In this document: positions 38,089 to 47,320 of the stretch, piece by piece
How the letters are laid out: each line of letters opens with the position of its first letter
Position numbering within the stretch: position 1 is the first letter of the stretch
Source: Cognatundibacterium curvum
GTDB taxonomy: Bacteria > Pseudomonadota > Gammaproteobacteria > Burkholderiales > Burkholderiaceae_D
DNA length: 59,307 bases
Direction: 5' to 3'
Assembly: GCF_014284235.1 (NCBI RefSeq)
Contig: NZ_JACOGD010000013.1
Span: 1-59,307 of the forward strand
Position numbers and translations under genes: made by a program
Notes under the pieces: model-generated
The model's input: the letters and a program-made list of their open reading frames with translations, nothing else
Databases searched by the model: none
What the model was told of the DNA's origin: nothing

Positions 38089-40746
38089 ATGCACCATCAG
38101 CACCTAGGCGATTGCTGCGCACACCAGCCAGCGCAGCAGAATGAAAAAAAATACACCGACCCGGTGTGTGGTATGCAAGTCGCCAAAAGCGAGAAGAGCA
38201 CGCGCTTTCAGGGCGTCGCGTATTACTTCTGCAGCCCGTCCTGTGTCAGCCGGTTCGAGGCTGAACCAGGGCGCTACGTAAAAACCAAGAAGGTGATACA
38301 ACTGGGTCAGAGCAGTCCTGCTGCTGCCAGCGCAGTAGCAACAACGACAGCGGCACCTGAAATTGCTAAGGGAAGTAAGTCTTGTTGCGGCGGCAGCGAT
38401 GCAATGCAAAGCGACCCGCAAGGTGCGCACACCGATCCGGTCTGTGGCATGCGCGTCAATGCCAGCTCCGTGCATCAGACCACGCATGCGGGACAGCCCT
38501 ATTATTTTTGCTGCGCGTCTTGCCTGCAAAAATTCAGTCAGTCACCGCAACGCTGGCTCGATCCTGCGCAGCGCCCTACTGCTGCAGCGGCCGATCCCGG
38601 CGCCGTGTATATGTGTCCTATGGACCCCGAGATCGAACAAATCGGTCCCGGCATTTGCCCCATCTGCGGCATGGCGCTGGAGCCGAAGGAAGCCAGCATG
38701 CATGAAGATACCAGCGAACTGGATGATATGACGCGCCGCTTCCGCATCAGTCTGCTGCTGGCACTGCCCCTGTTGCTGCTCACCATGCTGGATATGGTGC
38801 CAGCCTTGTCCATGCACAGGCTGCTGGGTATGCAAGTCTTTAACTGGCTACAGTTTGCACTGGCAACACCAGTGGTGCTGTGGTTGGGGCGACCGTTTTT
38901 TGAACGTGCACTCAGCTCATTTCAAAGCCGTCATCTGAATATGTTCAGCCTGATAGGCGTCGGCACCGGCAGCGCGTATCTGTTCAGTCTGGTCGCCTTG
39001 ATTTTCCCTGACAGTCTGCCACCCGCCTTCCGTATGGATGGCATGGTGCCGCTGTATTTTGAAGCCGCGGCAGTCATCATCAGTCTGGTATTGCTGGGTC
39101 AGGTGCTGGAACTGCGCGCGCGCTTCCAAACCAGCAGTGCGATTAAAGCGCTGCTATCACTGACACCGGCCACCGCCTTGCGTGTGCTGCCCGACGGCAG
39201 CGAGCAGGAAGTGGCACTGGATCAGGTGCGGGCCGGTGACGTATTGCGTGTCAAACCTGGTGCCCATATTCCGGTCGATGGCAAAGTGCAGGACGGGCAA
39301 TCCTATGTCGATGAATCCATGATTACCGGCGAAGCGGCGGCACAGGCAAAACAGGCGGGCGATACGGTCGCAGCCGGCACCCTGAATCAACAAGGCAGCT
39401 TCACCCTGCGTGCAGAACGGGTAGGCCGCGATACCCTGCTGGCTGGCATCATCGCGATGGTGAATCAGGCCAGCCGCTCACGCGCACCGGTACAAAAACT
39501 GGCTGATGCGGTAGCGGGCTGGTTTGTACCGGCTGTGATTTTCATCGCCCTTGCTGCGTTTGGCCTGTGGGCCTTTTTCGGCCCACAACCCGCACTGGCT
39601 AACGGTCTGATGGCTGCGGTATCGGTGCTGATCATCGCTTGTCCGTGTGCACTGGGACTGGCAACACCGATTTCTGTCACGGTCGGCATAGGACGCGGGG
39701 CATCCGAAGGTATATTGATTAAAGATGCAGAAGCCCTGCAACTGCTGGAGCGCGTCGATACCCTGATCATCGATAAAACCGGCACCCTGACCGAAGGTAA
39801 GCCACGACTGCAAAGCTTCCAGATTCATCCGACGGCCGATCGCCAACAACTGCTAAGTCTGGCTTTACAACTGGAGCGCCAGAGCGAACATCCGCTGGCG
39901 CAAGCCATCGTGCACTATGCAGAATCTGAACATTCCGCAGCCAGCCTGCCAGATGTGCAACTGAGCCAGTTTGAAGCGGTCACCGGCATGGGGGTACGCG
40001 CTAAGATCGCTACACCATCCGGTATGCAGGCCGGTGCACAGACCGTGATACTCGGTAAGCTCAGTTATCTGCAATCGCTGGGCATCGATACCACCTACTG
40101 GCAACATCAGGCCCAGCTCGCCCAACAACAAGCGCACACAGTGATGGGGCTGGCCGTCGGTCAGCAATGTCTGGCCTTGATCAGCGTGGCGGACAGCATC
40201 AAATCCAGCAGCCAGCAAGCGGTCGCTGATTTGCAGGCACAAGGCCTGCGTCTGATCCTGATGACTGGCGACAATGCAGCCACCGCCAACGCGGTCGCCA
40301 CCCAGCTGGGCATACGGGAAGTTCATGCCGATGTGCGGCCTGAAGATAAATTCCGCATGGTGCAGCAATTACAGGCCGCAGGCAGTGTCGTGGCGATGGC
40401 GGGCGATGGCATTAACGATGCCCCCGCATTAGCGCAGGCGAACGTCGGTATTGCTATGGGTAATGGCACCGACATCGCGATGCAGAGCGCCCATGTGGTG
40501 CTGGTCAAAGGCGATTTACGCGGCATCGCGAAAGCGCGCAAGTTATCTAAACTCAGCATGCGTAACATCCGTCAAAACCTGTTTTTTGCGTTTGCCTATA
40601 ACCTGACAGGCGTGCCAGTCGCGGCCGGTGTTCTGTTCCCATGGTTAGGCATCTTGCTGAGTCCCATGATCGCGAGCGCAGCGATGAGTCTGAGTTCGGT
40701 GTCTGTCATCACCAATGCGCTGCGTTTGCGACACGCGCGTCTGTAA
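38089..40746 (+). CDS. Double-YHS copper-type P1B ATPase
   Basis: An 885-aa exporter: a His/Cys-rich start (MHHQHLGDCCAHQ), two YHS domains each opening with TDPVCGM and carrying a YYFC motif (near residues 24 and 116), a heavy-metal-binding domain (YMCPMDPEI..CPICGM, near 177), then the ATPase core with ACPCALGLATP near residue 517, DKTGTLTEG near 561 and AGDGINDAPAL. The CPC motif and YHS/CPMDP domains are typical of Cu+/Ag+ exporters of the CopA/SilP group. One YHS domain is common; two are unusual. CAGGAG lies 6 bases before the ATG. The MerR regulator upstream should induce it. Confidence 0.94.
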   Translation: MHHQHLGDCCAHQPAQQNEKKYTDPVCGMQVAKSEKSTRFQGVAYYFCSPSCVSRFEAEPGRYVKTKKVIQLGQSSPAAASAVATTTAAPEIAKGSKSCCGGSDAMQSDPQGAHTDPVCGMRVNASSVHQTTHAGQPYYFCCASCLQKFSQSPQRWLDPAQRPTAAAADPGAVYMCPMDPEIEQIGPGICPICGMALEPKEASMHEDTSELDDMTRRFRISLLLALPLLLLTMLDMVPALSMHRLLGMQVFNWLQFALATPVVLWLGRPFFERALSSFQSRHLNMFSLIGVGTGSAYLFSLVALIFPDSLPPAFRMDGMVPLYFEAAAVIISLVLLGQVLELRARFQTSSAIKALLSLTPATALRVLPDGSEQEVALDQVRAGDVLRVKPGAHIPVDGKVQDGQSYVDESMITGEAAAQAKQAGDTVAAGTLNQQGSFTLRAERVGRDTLLAGIIAMVNQASRSRAPVQKLADAVAGWFVPAVIFIALAAFGLWAFFGPQPALANGLMAAVSVLIIACPCALGLATPISVTVGIGRGASEGILIKDAEALQLLERVDTLIIDKTGTLTEGKPRLQSFQIHPTADRQQLLSLALQLERQSEHPLAQAIVHYAESEHSAASLPDVQLSQFEAVTGMGVRAKIATPSGMQAGAQTVILGKLSYLQSLGIDTTYWQHQAQLAQQQAHTVMGLAVGQQCLALISVADSIKSSSQQAVADLQAQGLRLILMTGDNAATANAVATQLGIREVHADVRPEDKFRMVQQLQAAGSVVAMAGDGINDAPALAQANVGIAMGNGTDIAMQSAHVVLVKGDLRGIAKARKLSKLSMRNIRQNLFFAFAYNLTGVPVAAGVLFPWLGILLSPMIASAAMSLSSVSVITNALRLRHARL

Positions 40747-40876
40747 GTCATGCCAAGTGCCGCTGCGGACAGACCGTATAGGGCTCTGTCCAGCGGCCTC
40801 AGGTAAAATACGCATTTTGGTAGCCAATCTTAGCCGCTGCCGCGTGCCACCTGTACCTGCACCTGTGATCTCAATT

Positions 40877-41797
40877 ATGCGACTGTATTATTTACTTCCC
40901 CTGCTTTCCGGCCTGTTACTGAGCACCAGTCTGCGTGCTAACGATACTGGGTCGCAAGTCAGAAAACCCCAAAAACTGAAAAGCCCGCTCACGCTGTATA
41001 TCGCCGGTGATATTGCCGACTGCCGTAAGCAGCCTGCGAGTGAGACCATGGCGGCGCGCACGTCGGATCTGATCCTGGCTGCGCTGGAAAAAGACAGCAA
41101 TGCCTATGCCATGACCCTGGGTGACAATACCTACCCGATTGGTAAGCCAGAAGAATTCGCGAATTGCTACGATCCGACCTGGGGCCGCTTCAAGGAGCGC
41201 ACCCTGCCCTCACCCGGCAACCATGACTACGGTCAGCCTAAGGCTCTGGGTTATTACAATTATTTCGGCGACATCGCAGGTCCGGAACGACGCGGCTATT
41301 ACAGCAAGCGCATAGGGCAATGGCATATCCTGTCGATCAACAGCAATCTGAGCGGCAGCCAGATGCAAAAACAAATCGAGTGGCTGCGCGAAGAATTAAG
41401 CAGCAATCAAAAGCAATGCACACTCGCATTCTGGCACCATCCGGCTTACAGCTCCGGCGGACATGGCAATAACAGTTTCATGCACCCGGTCTGGAAAATG
41501 CTGGCCGATGCCAAAACGGATATTGTACTGACCTCACATGACCACGATTACGAACGCTTCGCACCGATGAATGGCAATGGCGACAAAGATGAGCAAGGTG
41601 GCATACGCAGCTTCGTGGTTGGCACTGGCGGTGCCAAACTCACGCCTATGTTTTTCCCTAAGGGCACGACAGAAATCCGTGACAACAATACCCATGGCGT
41701 GCTGAAGCTGGTTTTGCATGAAAAATCCTATGAATGGGACTTCATTTCTGTTGGTGACAGTAACTTCAGCGACAAAGGCAAAGGCAGTTGCCACTAA
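40877..41797 (+). CDS. Secreted calcineurin-like metallophosphoesterase
   Basis: A 306-aa protein with a signal peptide (LLPLLSGLLLSTSLRA) and the metallophosphoesterase motifs GDIADC, TLGDNTYP, SPGNHDYG, WHHPAYSSGGH and TSHDHDYERF, in the purple-acid-phosphatase-like style. It should act in the periplasm as an acid phosphatase or phosphodiesterase; substrate unknown. The start at 40877 is chosen for the signal peptide; the upstream frame overlaps the ATPase gene. An 11-bp tandem repeat (GTTGAGACTGA at 41798-41819) begins at its stop codon. Confidence 0.88.
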   Translation: MRLYYLLPLLSGLLLSTSLRANDTGSQVRKPQKLKSPLTLYIAGDIADCRKQPASETMAARTSDLILAALEKDSNAYAMTLGDNTYPIGKPEEFANCYDPTWGRFKERTLPSPGNHDYGQPKALGYYNYFGDIAGPERRGYYSKRIGQWHILSINSNLSGSQMQKQIEWLREELSSNQKQCTLAFWHHPAYSSGGHGNNSFMHPVWKMLADAKTDIVLTSHDHDYERFAPMNGNGDKDEQGGIRSFVVGTGGAKLTPMFFPKGTTEIRDNNTHGVLKLVLHEKSYEWDFISVGDSNFSDKGKGSCH

Positions 41798-41842
41798 GTT
41801 GAGACTGAGTTGAGACTGAGTTAATTCAGTCATGACTCTGCG

Positions 41843-41870
41843 CCGGGTATACGCGAAGCGTGATACCCGG
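41843..41870 (+). terminator. Strong hairpin after the phosphoesterase gene
   Basis: CCGGGTATACGC (41843-41854) pairs with GCGTGATACCCGG (41858-41870) with one bulged G, giving a 12-bp stem and a 3-nt loop. No T-run follows, so it may be a Rho-assisted or stability hairpin. Confidence 0.5.
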
Positions 41871-41996
41871 TATCCATAAATCTGATGCAAACGAAGGCCG
41901 CTTCAGGACTATACTGAACTACGGCTCAACGGTTTTGTTCGTCTTCTCGACAAAACTGCCTTTTCCCGCGTCCGCCAGACGCATTACGGAGTCGTT

Positions 41997-43037
41997 ATGC
42001 ACATCGAAGAAACCCTGAGACTGGACTTTAAAGACGTTTTGATACGTCCTAAGCGCTCAACCCTGACATCCCGTTCCCAAGTCGAATTAGCGCGTGAATT
42101 TGTATTCCGCCATTCACGTAAAACTTACCACGGCATTCCTATCATCGCAGCCAATATGGATTCCACCGGCACCATAGAAATGGCGCGCGCACTGGAAGGC
42201 CATCAGTTATCGGTCGCCCTGCATAAGCATTACGACGTCGATACCCTGGTCGCGTATTTCAGCTCGCTGGAAAAAAAATCGACTGCGTTTTACTCCATGG
42301 GTATCACCCAGAGTGATTTTGAAAAATTCACCACCGTGATGACGCGTGCCCATAATGCGATCGAATACGTCTGCATCGACGTCGCCAATGGCTACACCGA
42401 AACCTTCATCCATTTCGTGAAAAAAGTCCGCGATACCTACCCACATCTGACCATCATGGCCGGCAATGTGGTAACCGGTGACATCACCGAAGAGCTGATT
42501 CTGGCTGGCGCGGACATCGTGAAAGTCGGCATTGGTCCCGGCTCGGTCTGTACCACACGGAAAATGACGGGCGTTGGCTATCCGCAGTTATCGGCGATTA
42601 TCGAATGCGCGGATGCTGCCCACGGTCTGGGTGGACAAATTTGCGCCGACGGTGGTTGTGTGGTTCCGGGTGATCTGGCCAAGGCCTTTGGTGGCGGCGC
42701 CGACTTCATCATGCTGGGCGGTATGCTGGCTGGTCACGATGAATGTGCCGGTGATCTGGTCGAGCGCGATGGTCAGCAATTCAAACGCTTCTACGGCATG
42801 AGCAGCCGTGCTGCGATGGATAAATATGCGGGTGGTGTGGCGAAATACCGTGCCTCGGAAGGTAAAGAAGTGCTGATTCCTTACCGTGGCCCGGTCGATG
42901 CCAGCCTGCAAGACATTCTGGGCGGCGTACGCTCTGCCTGCACCTATGTCGGCGCGCACAAGCTCAAGGAGCTGACCAAACGTACCACCTTCATCCGCGT
43001 AACGCAGCAGTTGAATGAAGTGTTTGGTAAGTCCTGA
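41997..43037 (+). CDS. guaC: GMP reductase
   Basis: A 346-aa IMP dehydrogenase/GMP reductase family enzyme. It has the catalytic loop [20 protein letters not shown] with its active-site Cys, and the GICADGG and MLGGMLAG phosphate-binding motifs. It lacks the CBS insert of IMP dehydrogenases and its length fits the shorter GMP reductase. It turns GMP into IMP with NADPH, balancing purines. ACGGAG precedes the ATG and a good terminator follows. Confidence 0.95.
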   Translation: MHIEETLRLDFKDVLIRPKRSTLTSRSQVELAREFVFRHSRKTYHGIPIIAANMDSTGTIEMARALEGHQLSVALHKHYDVDTLVAYFSSLEKKSTAFYSMGITQSDFEKFTTVMTRAHNAIEYVCIDVANGYTETFIHFVKKVRDTYPHLTIMAGNVVTGDITEELILAGADIVKVGIGPGSVCTTRKMTGVGYPQLSAIIECADAAHGLGGQICADGGCVVPGDLAKAFGGGADFIMLGGMLAGHDECAGDLVERDGQQFKRFYGMSSRAAMDKYAGGVAKYRASEGKEVLIPYRGPVDASLQDILGGVRSACTYVGAHKLKELTKRTTFIRVTQQLNEVFGKS

Positions 43038-43110
43038 TTGATTACTGATCCTTGATTGAGCTGACCTTGAGCAAATACTAAACAAATATCGTGCGATATT
43101 GCCCGATCTG

Positions 43111-43150
43111 AAAGCCGTGTTGCACCAGCATGCGACACGGCTTTTTCTTT
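43111..43150 (+). terminator. guaC terminator
   Basis: AAAGCCGTGT (43111-43120) pairs with ACACGGCTTT (43135-43144), followed by TTCTTT. A second small dyad (AATATCG / CGATATT at 43085-43100) lies just before it. A standard intrinsic terminator. Confidence 0.85.
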
Positions 43151-43611
43151 AACCCGAGCTGCGGCAAGACTGTCCTTGTATCCTGTCCATAGCGGGAAAC
43201 TGCCTGCAACTGTCCTAAGCTACTCTGCAGCCAGTCTGTATCTGTCTATGCGGCAAAATTACCACACATTATATTTCTGATTGGCACGATCCCTGCTAGG
43301 TAAAACAGAGCATTGCAGCAGGCAGGAATGAAAATTGTTATTCATTGAATATTGCGATAAGAAAATTTCCGTGGCAGCATAGTTTCAATATAAACCGTAT
43401 GCATACTGAATCATGCTGTGCTGAGTGAGCCAGTTTTCCATAGTAAAAAGCCGACGCAGATCGCTGCTATGCCAGATTCAGAACAGGACTTTTGCCGATT
43501 TTTTGCGGTAAGCGATGACGATGACTGATACCACAGACAAGCATCATGCCGCTGCAGCACTTTTGTTTAAGTCCTGAGAAATAAAAAAACCAAATTTGTG
43601 AGTGGAGAGAT
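43151..43611. other. 460-base leader with possible sigma-54 element, no clear gene
   Basis: Between the guaC terminator and the TonB-domain gene. It holds three TGTCC half-sites (43171, 43184, 43211), a sigma-54-like element at 43282 and then 300 bases without a convincing frame. Tiny frames such as MKIVIH (43330) lack support. A small RNA or a long leader for the next gene are both possible. Confidence 0.5.
43282..43297 (+). promoter_or_regulatory. Possible sigma-54 promoter upstream of the TonB-domain gene
   Basis: TGGCACGATCCCTGCT has the exact 10-base gap between GG and GC and the same single departure (CTGC for TTGC) as the operon promoter at 37334. The next gene starts 315 bases downstream, which is long. 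Three TGTCC half-sites lie 65-110 bases upstream. The match is good but the distance lowers confidence. Confidence 0.55.
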
Positions 43612-44391
43612 ATGAAGAAGGTAGTCAATAAGGCATGGCCAGCCATGGCTGCGCCAGCACTTGTTTTTGTTTGCGGCAGTATGTTGTTATCCGCCTGTTC
43701 CAAAGATCCTGAACCAGTTGCACCGGCAGCCGATGCCGCCAGTGCTGCCAGTGCTGCCAGCAGCAACAATGCGCAACCTACCGGACTGGTGAAAGACCCG
43801 GTCAAACATGCGCATACCGCCGACGTGACCAAGTGGATGGATCAGGCTTCCAAGAAAACACCGGCACAAATCGCACAAGAAGAAAAACTGGCGCGCGAAG
43901 CAAAAGAAAAACAGGCAGCAGACGCGAAGAAGGCACTGGAAAGCAAAGCTGCAGCGCCTAAAACTGCGACCAGCGCTATCAAAGAAACGGTGACCCCAAT
44001 TCAGGCGCCGGCACAAGCCACGCCTGCCCCCGTGCAGACTGCCGCCGCAGCACCAGCCACCAAAGCACCGGAAGTCGCACCAGCCACTGTGGCACCCGCT
44101 CCGGTCGCCAAAGCAACTGAGCCAGAACAAAACACCAGTTTGAAATTGCTAAACAGGGTGCAACCCAAATATCCGACCGCTGCGGCGCGCGCCGGTATCG
44201 CCGAAGGCAGCGTGAGTGCCAGACTACATGTGGAGGCGGATGGCAGGGTATCCCAGGTTGAAATTTTGAAGGCCAGACCACCAAAAATGTTTGATAAAGA
44301 AGTCATTGCGGCCGCCAGCCAATGGAAATACGCACCTGTCTCCAAGGCGCAGACCACGGTTGCTGAATTCAGCTTTAAACTGGATCAATAA
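43612..44391 (+). CDS. Lipoprotein with TonB C-terminal domain
   Basis: A 259-aa protein: lipoprotein signal peptide with lipobox LLSAC (Cys29), an Ala/Pro/Lys-rich spacer (residues about 60-175, with coiled-coil-like EEKLAREAKEKQ) and a C-terminal TonB domain (PKYPTAAARAGIAEGSVSARL to the end). Classic TonB is anchored in the inner membrane by a helix; this one has a lipid anchor, so it may sit in the inner or outer membrane leaflet. Residues after the Cys are Ser-Lys-Asp. It may be a structural periplasm-spanning protein rather than an energy transducer, as no ExbBD is nearby. GGAGAG precedes the ATG. Confidence 0.86.
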   Translation: MKKVVNKAWPAMAAPALVFVCGSMLLSACSKDPEPVAPAADAASAASAASSNNAQPTGLVKDPVKHAHTADVTKWMDQASKKTPAQIAQEEKLAREAKEKQAADAKKALESKAAAPKTATSAIKETVTPIQAPAQATPAPVQTAAAAPATKAPEVAPATVAPAPVAKATEPEQNTSLKLLNRVQPKYPTAAARAGIAEGSVSARLHVEADGRVSQVEILKARPPKMFDKEVIAAASQWKYAPVSKAQTTVAEFSFKLDQ

Positions 44392-44403
44392 CCGTGGCCG
44401 TCA

Positions 44404-44436
44404 CATACCGGGCAGCAGTCTATGCGGCCCGGTATG
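44404..44436. terminator. Hairpin between convergent genes
   Basis: CATACCGGGC (44404-44413) and GCCCGGTATG (44427-44436) form a perfect 10-bp stem between the TonB-domain gene and the convergent cheW. No T-run on either strand, so strength is uncertain. Confidence 0.55.
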
Positions 44437-44440
44437 CACA

Positions 44441-44932
44441 TCAGGCAGGCTGTATCAAACCGAGCTCAGGGCTGCTCATGAGCTTGTCTATATCCAGCAA
44501 AATCAACATACGCTGATCTACTTCGCCCAGACCGGTGATGAAGTCAGTGGAAAATACCGAACCCAGTTCTGGCGGCGGCTTGATGGCAGACTGAGACAGT
44601 GTAACCACATCCGATACGCTGTCGACCATCATACCGATCACATGACCACGGATATTGAGGATGATATTCACGGTCGCTTCATCCATCCTGGCCTCACCGG
44701 TCGCAAAACGTAAGCGCATATCGACCACCGGTACGATCACCCCACGCAGATTCAGCACGCCGCGCAGATAGTCCGGCGCATTGGCAATCCGCGTCAGTGG
44801 TTCCAGGTTACGGATTTCCTGGGTCTGCAGAATATGTATGCCATACTCTTCCGGCCCCAGCCGAAATGCCAGATACTCCTGCTCACCTGTACCATCCTGT
44901 ACAGCTTCATCCTGCAATACGGCTTCACTCAT
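44441..44932 (-). CDS. cheW: CheW chemotaxis coupling protein
   Basis: A 163-aa CheW-domain protein with YLAFRLGPEEYGIHILQTQEI, RGVLNLRGVIVPVVDMRLRF and MMVDSVSDVV motifs. It links chemoreceptors to the CheA kinase. It is not beside other che genes, so it may serve a secondary or scattered array. GGGAG precedes the ATG. Confidence 0.93.
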   Translation of the reverse strand: MSEAVLQDEAVQDGTGEQEYLAFRLGPEEYGIHILQTQEIRNLEPLTRIANAPDYLRGVLNLRGVIVPVVDMRLRFATGEARMDEATVNIILNIRGHVIGMMVDSVSDVVTLSQSAIKPPPELGSVFSTDFITGLGEVDQRMLILLDIDKLMSSPELGLIQPA

Positions 44933-45002
44933 TGCTCACTCCCTGAAAAGTTCAGTCCATCGTCAAGATTATGCTAAACGTAGTTACTGCTCTATTTCTG
45001 CT

Positions 45003-45806
45003 CTATTTCTGATCTAAGCCGGCCAACTTACGCAGCACATGGGCTGCGGCCATGAGTCCAAACGATGCGGTCACCACTACGGAGGATCCGAACCCTGCGC
45101 AATTGAGGCCGGTAATCCCGGCATTCTCTGCCGCAGCGGCATCCACCTCACACAGCTCGGCTGTCTCTGGCATGCTCAGCACTTCCATAGAAAACACAGC
45201 ATCAATCCCGAACTTATTCTTGGTGCCACGCGGGAAACCATGATTCTGCCGCAAACGCTTACGTACCAGCGCCAGCAAAGGTTCCTGCTCAGTACGCGAC
45301 AAATCGCGAATTTCTATTTTCGACGGATCGGTTTGTCCACCAGCCGCGCCTATCGTGATTAAAGGAAGCTGGTGCTGACGGCAGTACGCGATCAACGCCG
45401 TTTTTGCTTTCACGTCATCAATCGCATCGATCACATAATCAAAAGACGACGACAACATTTGTTCCAGATTATCAGCTGTAATGAAATCTTCAAGCTCTGT
45501 AACCTGACAAGTTGGATTAATCAGCCGTATTCTTTCCGACAACGCAGTAATCTTTGCTTTGCCCAGCGTATCGGTGGTGGCCTGAATCTGGCGATTGATA
45601 TTCGATTCCGCCACATTATCCAGATCTATCATGGTGATGCGACCGATGGCACTGCGTGCGAGCGCCTCGACCACCCAGGAACCCACGCCACCGACGCCGA
45701 TCACGCAGATGTGTGCGGATTGAAAACGTGCCAGTCCGGCACTGCCATACAAGCGTGCGACACCGCCAAAACGACGTTCAAAGTCAATTTCTAAATCTTG
45801 TTGCAT
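45003..45806 (-). CDS. tcdA: tRNA threonylcarbamoyladenosine dehydratase
   Basis: A 267-aa E1-like enzyme of the TcdA/CsdL family: opening DFERRFGGVARLYG, nucleotide site GVGGVGSWVVEALARSAIG and the later GTKNKFGIDAVFS stretch. It makes the cyclic form of t6A on tRNAs at position 37 using ATP. The ribosome-binding site is weak. Divergent from the hemerythrin gene. Confidence 0.93.
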   Translation of the reverse strand: MQQDLEIDFERRFGGVARLYGSAGLARFQSAHICVIGVGGVGSWVVEALARSAIGRITMIDLDNVAESNINRQIQATTDTLGKAKITALSERIRLINPTCQVTELEDFITADNLEQMLSSSFDYVIDAIDDVKAKTALIAYCRQHQLPLITIGAAGGQTDPSKIEIRDLSRTEQEPLLALVRKRLRQNHGFPRGTKNKFGIDAVFSMEVLSMPETAELCEVDAAAAENAGITGLNCAGFGSSVVVTASFGLMAAAHVLRKLAGLDQK

Positions 45807-45921
45807 AATTGAAGTAATGGTGAATTCAGACTACATTTTACAAGAGCGCGCTTGATATGACGCAAGCACGTACCAGGTACCTACTGCATAATGCGAACTT
45901 GCTTCTCCCAAAGGAGTCACT

Positions 45922-46452
45922 ATGAGCACTTTATTTGATGCTGCACCCGGTTTCGATACGCCTATCGCCGTGTTAAAACATTGCCATGATCGTATCCGCA
46001 AACAACTGGCAACGCTGGATAAATTAGTCAATTATCTGCCAGACCGGGGCGTGGATGAGAGTGTGCAGCAGGCTGCCAAAGCAGTGCTGAAATACTTCAT
46101 CAAAGCGGCACCGCTGCATCATCAGGATGAAGAAGTCGATCTGTTACCAGCCTTACGGGCGACGGTGAGTGGCGCTGATGCGGAATTACTCAACGAGCTG
46201 AGCAAAACGATAATGCAGCACCATGCGCAAATGGATCAGCAATGGAAGATATTGCAGGTTCAGCTGGAAGCGCTGGAAGATGGCAGCGGCTACGATTTAT
46301 CGCCCTCAGACGTAGACGACTTTACCACCCTGTATCAGGCGCATATGCAAATCGAGGAAACGCAGATCGCACCGATGGCATTAAGAGTGCTGAGCGAGGC
46401 GCAAATGAAACAGCTGGGCGCATCGATGCAAGCCCGGCGTGGCATCACCTGA
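45922..46452 (+). CDS. Hemerythrin-domain protein
   Basis: A 176-aa four-helix protein with hemerythrin-like ligands: His20 or 22 (LKHCHDRIR), HHQDEEVDLLP, MQQHHAQMDQQW and HMQIEETQIAPMA. Bacterial relatives bind a di-iron centre and O2, or help repair iron-sulfur clusters. The role here is not clear. AAAGGAG lies 8 bases before the ATG. About 50 bases precede pdxH, so co-transcription is possible. Confidence 0.87.
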   Translation: MSTLFDAAPGFDTPIAVLKHCHDRIRKQLATLDKLVNYLPDRGVDESVQQAAKAVLKYFIKAAPLHHQDEEVDLLPALRATVSGADAELLNELSKTIMQHHAQMDQQWKILQVQLEALEDGSGYDLSPSDVDDFTTLYQAHMQIEETQIAPMALRVLSEAQMKQLGASMQARRGIT

Positions 46453-46505
46453 GCTGGCCAGCGCAAAGACCAGCACTGCTGATTTTTTAATTAACAAGGA
46501 AATCT

Positions 46506-47141
46506 ATGTCTATTGCTGACATTCGTAAAGATTATCAACAAGCGAGTTTATCCGAGGCCGATGTGCAGGCCGATCCGTTTGCGCAGTTTGGCATCTGGTT
46601 TCAACAGGCATTGAAAGCCGATGTGGCGGAAGCGAATGCCATGAGCCTGGCGACGGTCAATGCTGAGGGTCGCCCATCATCGCGCATCGTACTGATCAAG
46701 GAATTTGATGAGCGTGGTTTTTGCTGGTTCACCAATTACGACAGCGCCAAGGGCGGTGATCTGGACGTAAATCCCCATGCGGCCTTGCTGTTTTTCTGGA
46801 CCGCGCTGGAACGCCAGGTCCGCATCGAAGGCAAGGTAGAGAAAATCACTGCTGAAGAAAACGACCGTTATTTTTATAGCCGCCCGCTGGGCAGTCAGCA
46901 AAGCGCGAATGCATCGCATCAGAGTCAGCCTGTGGCTGGTCGCGAAGTCCTGGAGCAGCAACTGCAAGCTGTGATTGCGCAATTTGGCGATCAGCCGCCG
47001 CGCCCGGAACACTGGGGTGGCTATCGCCTGATTCCCGAGCGTCTGGAATTCTGGCAAGGTCGTGCCTCACGCCTGCATGACCGCATCGTCTACACCCGCA
47101 ATGCGGATCACAGCTGGAGCATCTCGCGCCTGCAACCTTGA
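46506..47141 (+). CDS. pdxH: Pyridoxamine 5'-phosphate oxidase
   Basis: A 211-aa FMN enzyme with [42 protein letters not shown] and [17 protein letters not shown] motifs, complete and in order. It makes pyridoxal 5'-phosphate, vitamin B6, with O2. Good AAGGA before the ATG. Ends in a standard terminator. Confidence 0.96.
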   Translation: MSIADIRKDYQQASLSEADVQADPFAQFGIWFQQALKADVAEANAMSLATVNAEGRPSSRIVLIKEFDERGFCWFTNYDSAKGGDLDVNPHAALLFFWTALERQVRIEGKVEKITAEENDRYFYSRPLGSQQSANASHQSQPVAGREVLEQQLQAVIAQFGDQPPRPEHWGGYRLIPERLEFWQGRASRLHDRIVYTRNADHSWSISRLQP

Positions 47142-47165
47142 TTCAGGTTGAAATAAGCAATGCTG

Positions 47166-47199
47166 CGGCCTGCCTGTCATAGGGCAGGCCGTTTTTTTT
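47166..47199 (+). terminator. pdxH terminator
   Basis: CGGCCTGCC (47166-47174) pairs with GGCAGGCCG (47183-47191), followed by eight T. A strong intrinsic terminator. Confidence 0.92.
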
Positions 47200-47320
47200 A
47201 TGTTCCCATTTTTACCCTGATCTATGTCGCGATCTCTTACACTTACTGAATGGCGATATTGACAAGTGCATGGTATTCTGCCCACCTGTTTCTCCGATTC
47301 CGACTTTTTGGTGGCATGCC

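Noticed and set aside
37476..40746. Mercury resistance operon
   Set aside because: The regulator has MerR-like Cys, but no merT, merP or merA is present and the adjacent target is a copper-type ATPase.
43467..43832. Minus-strand 121-aa frame upstream of the TonB-domain gene
   Set aside because: It overlaps the lipoprotein signal region antisense and has low-complexity Ala/Leu/Ser content; no start signal.
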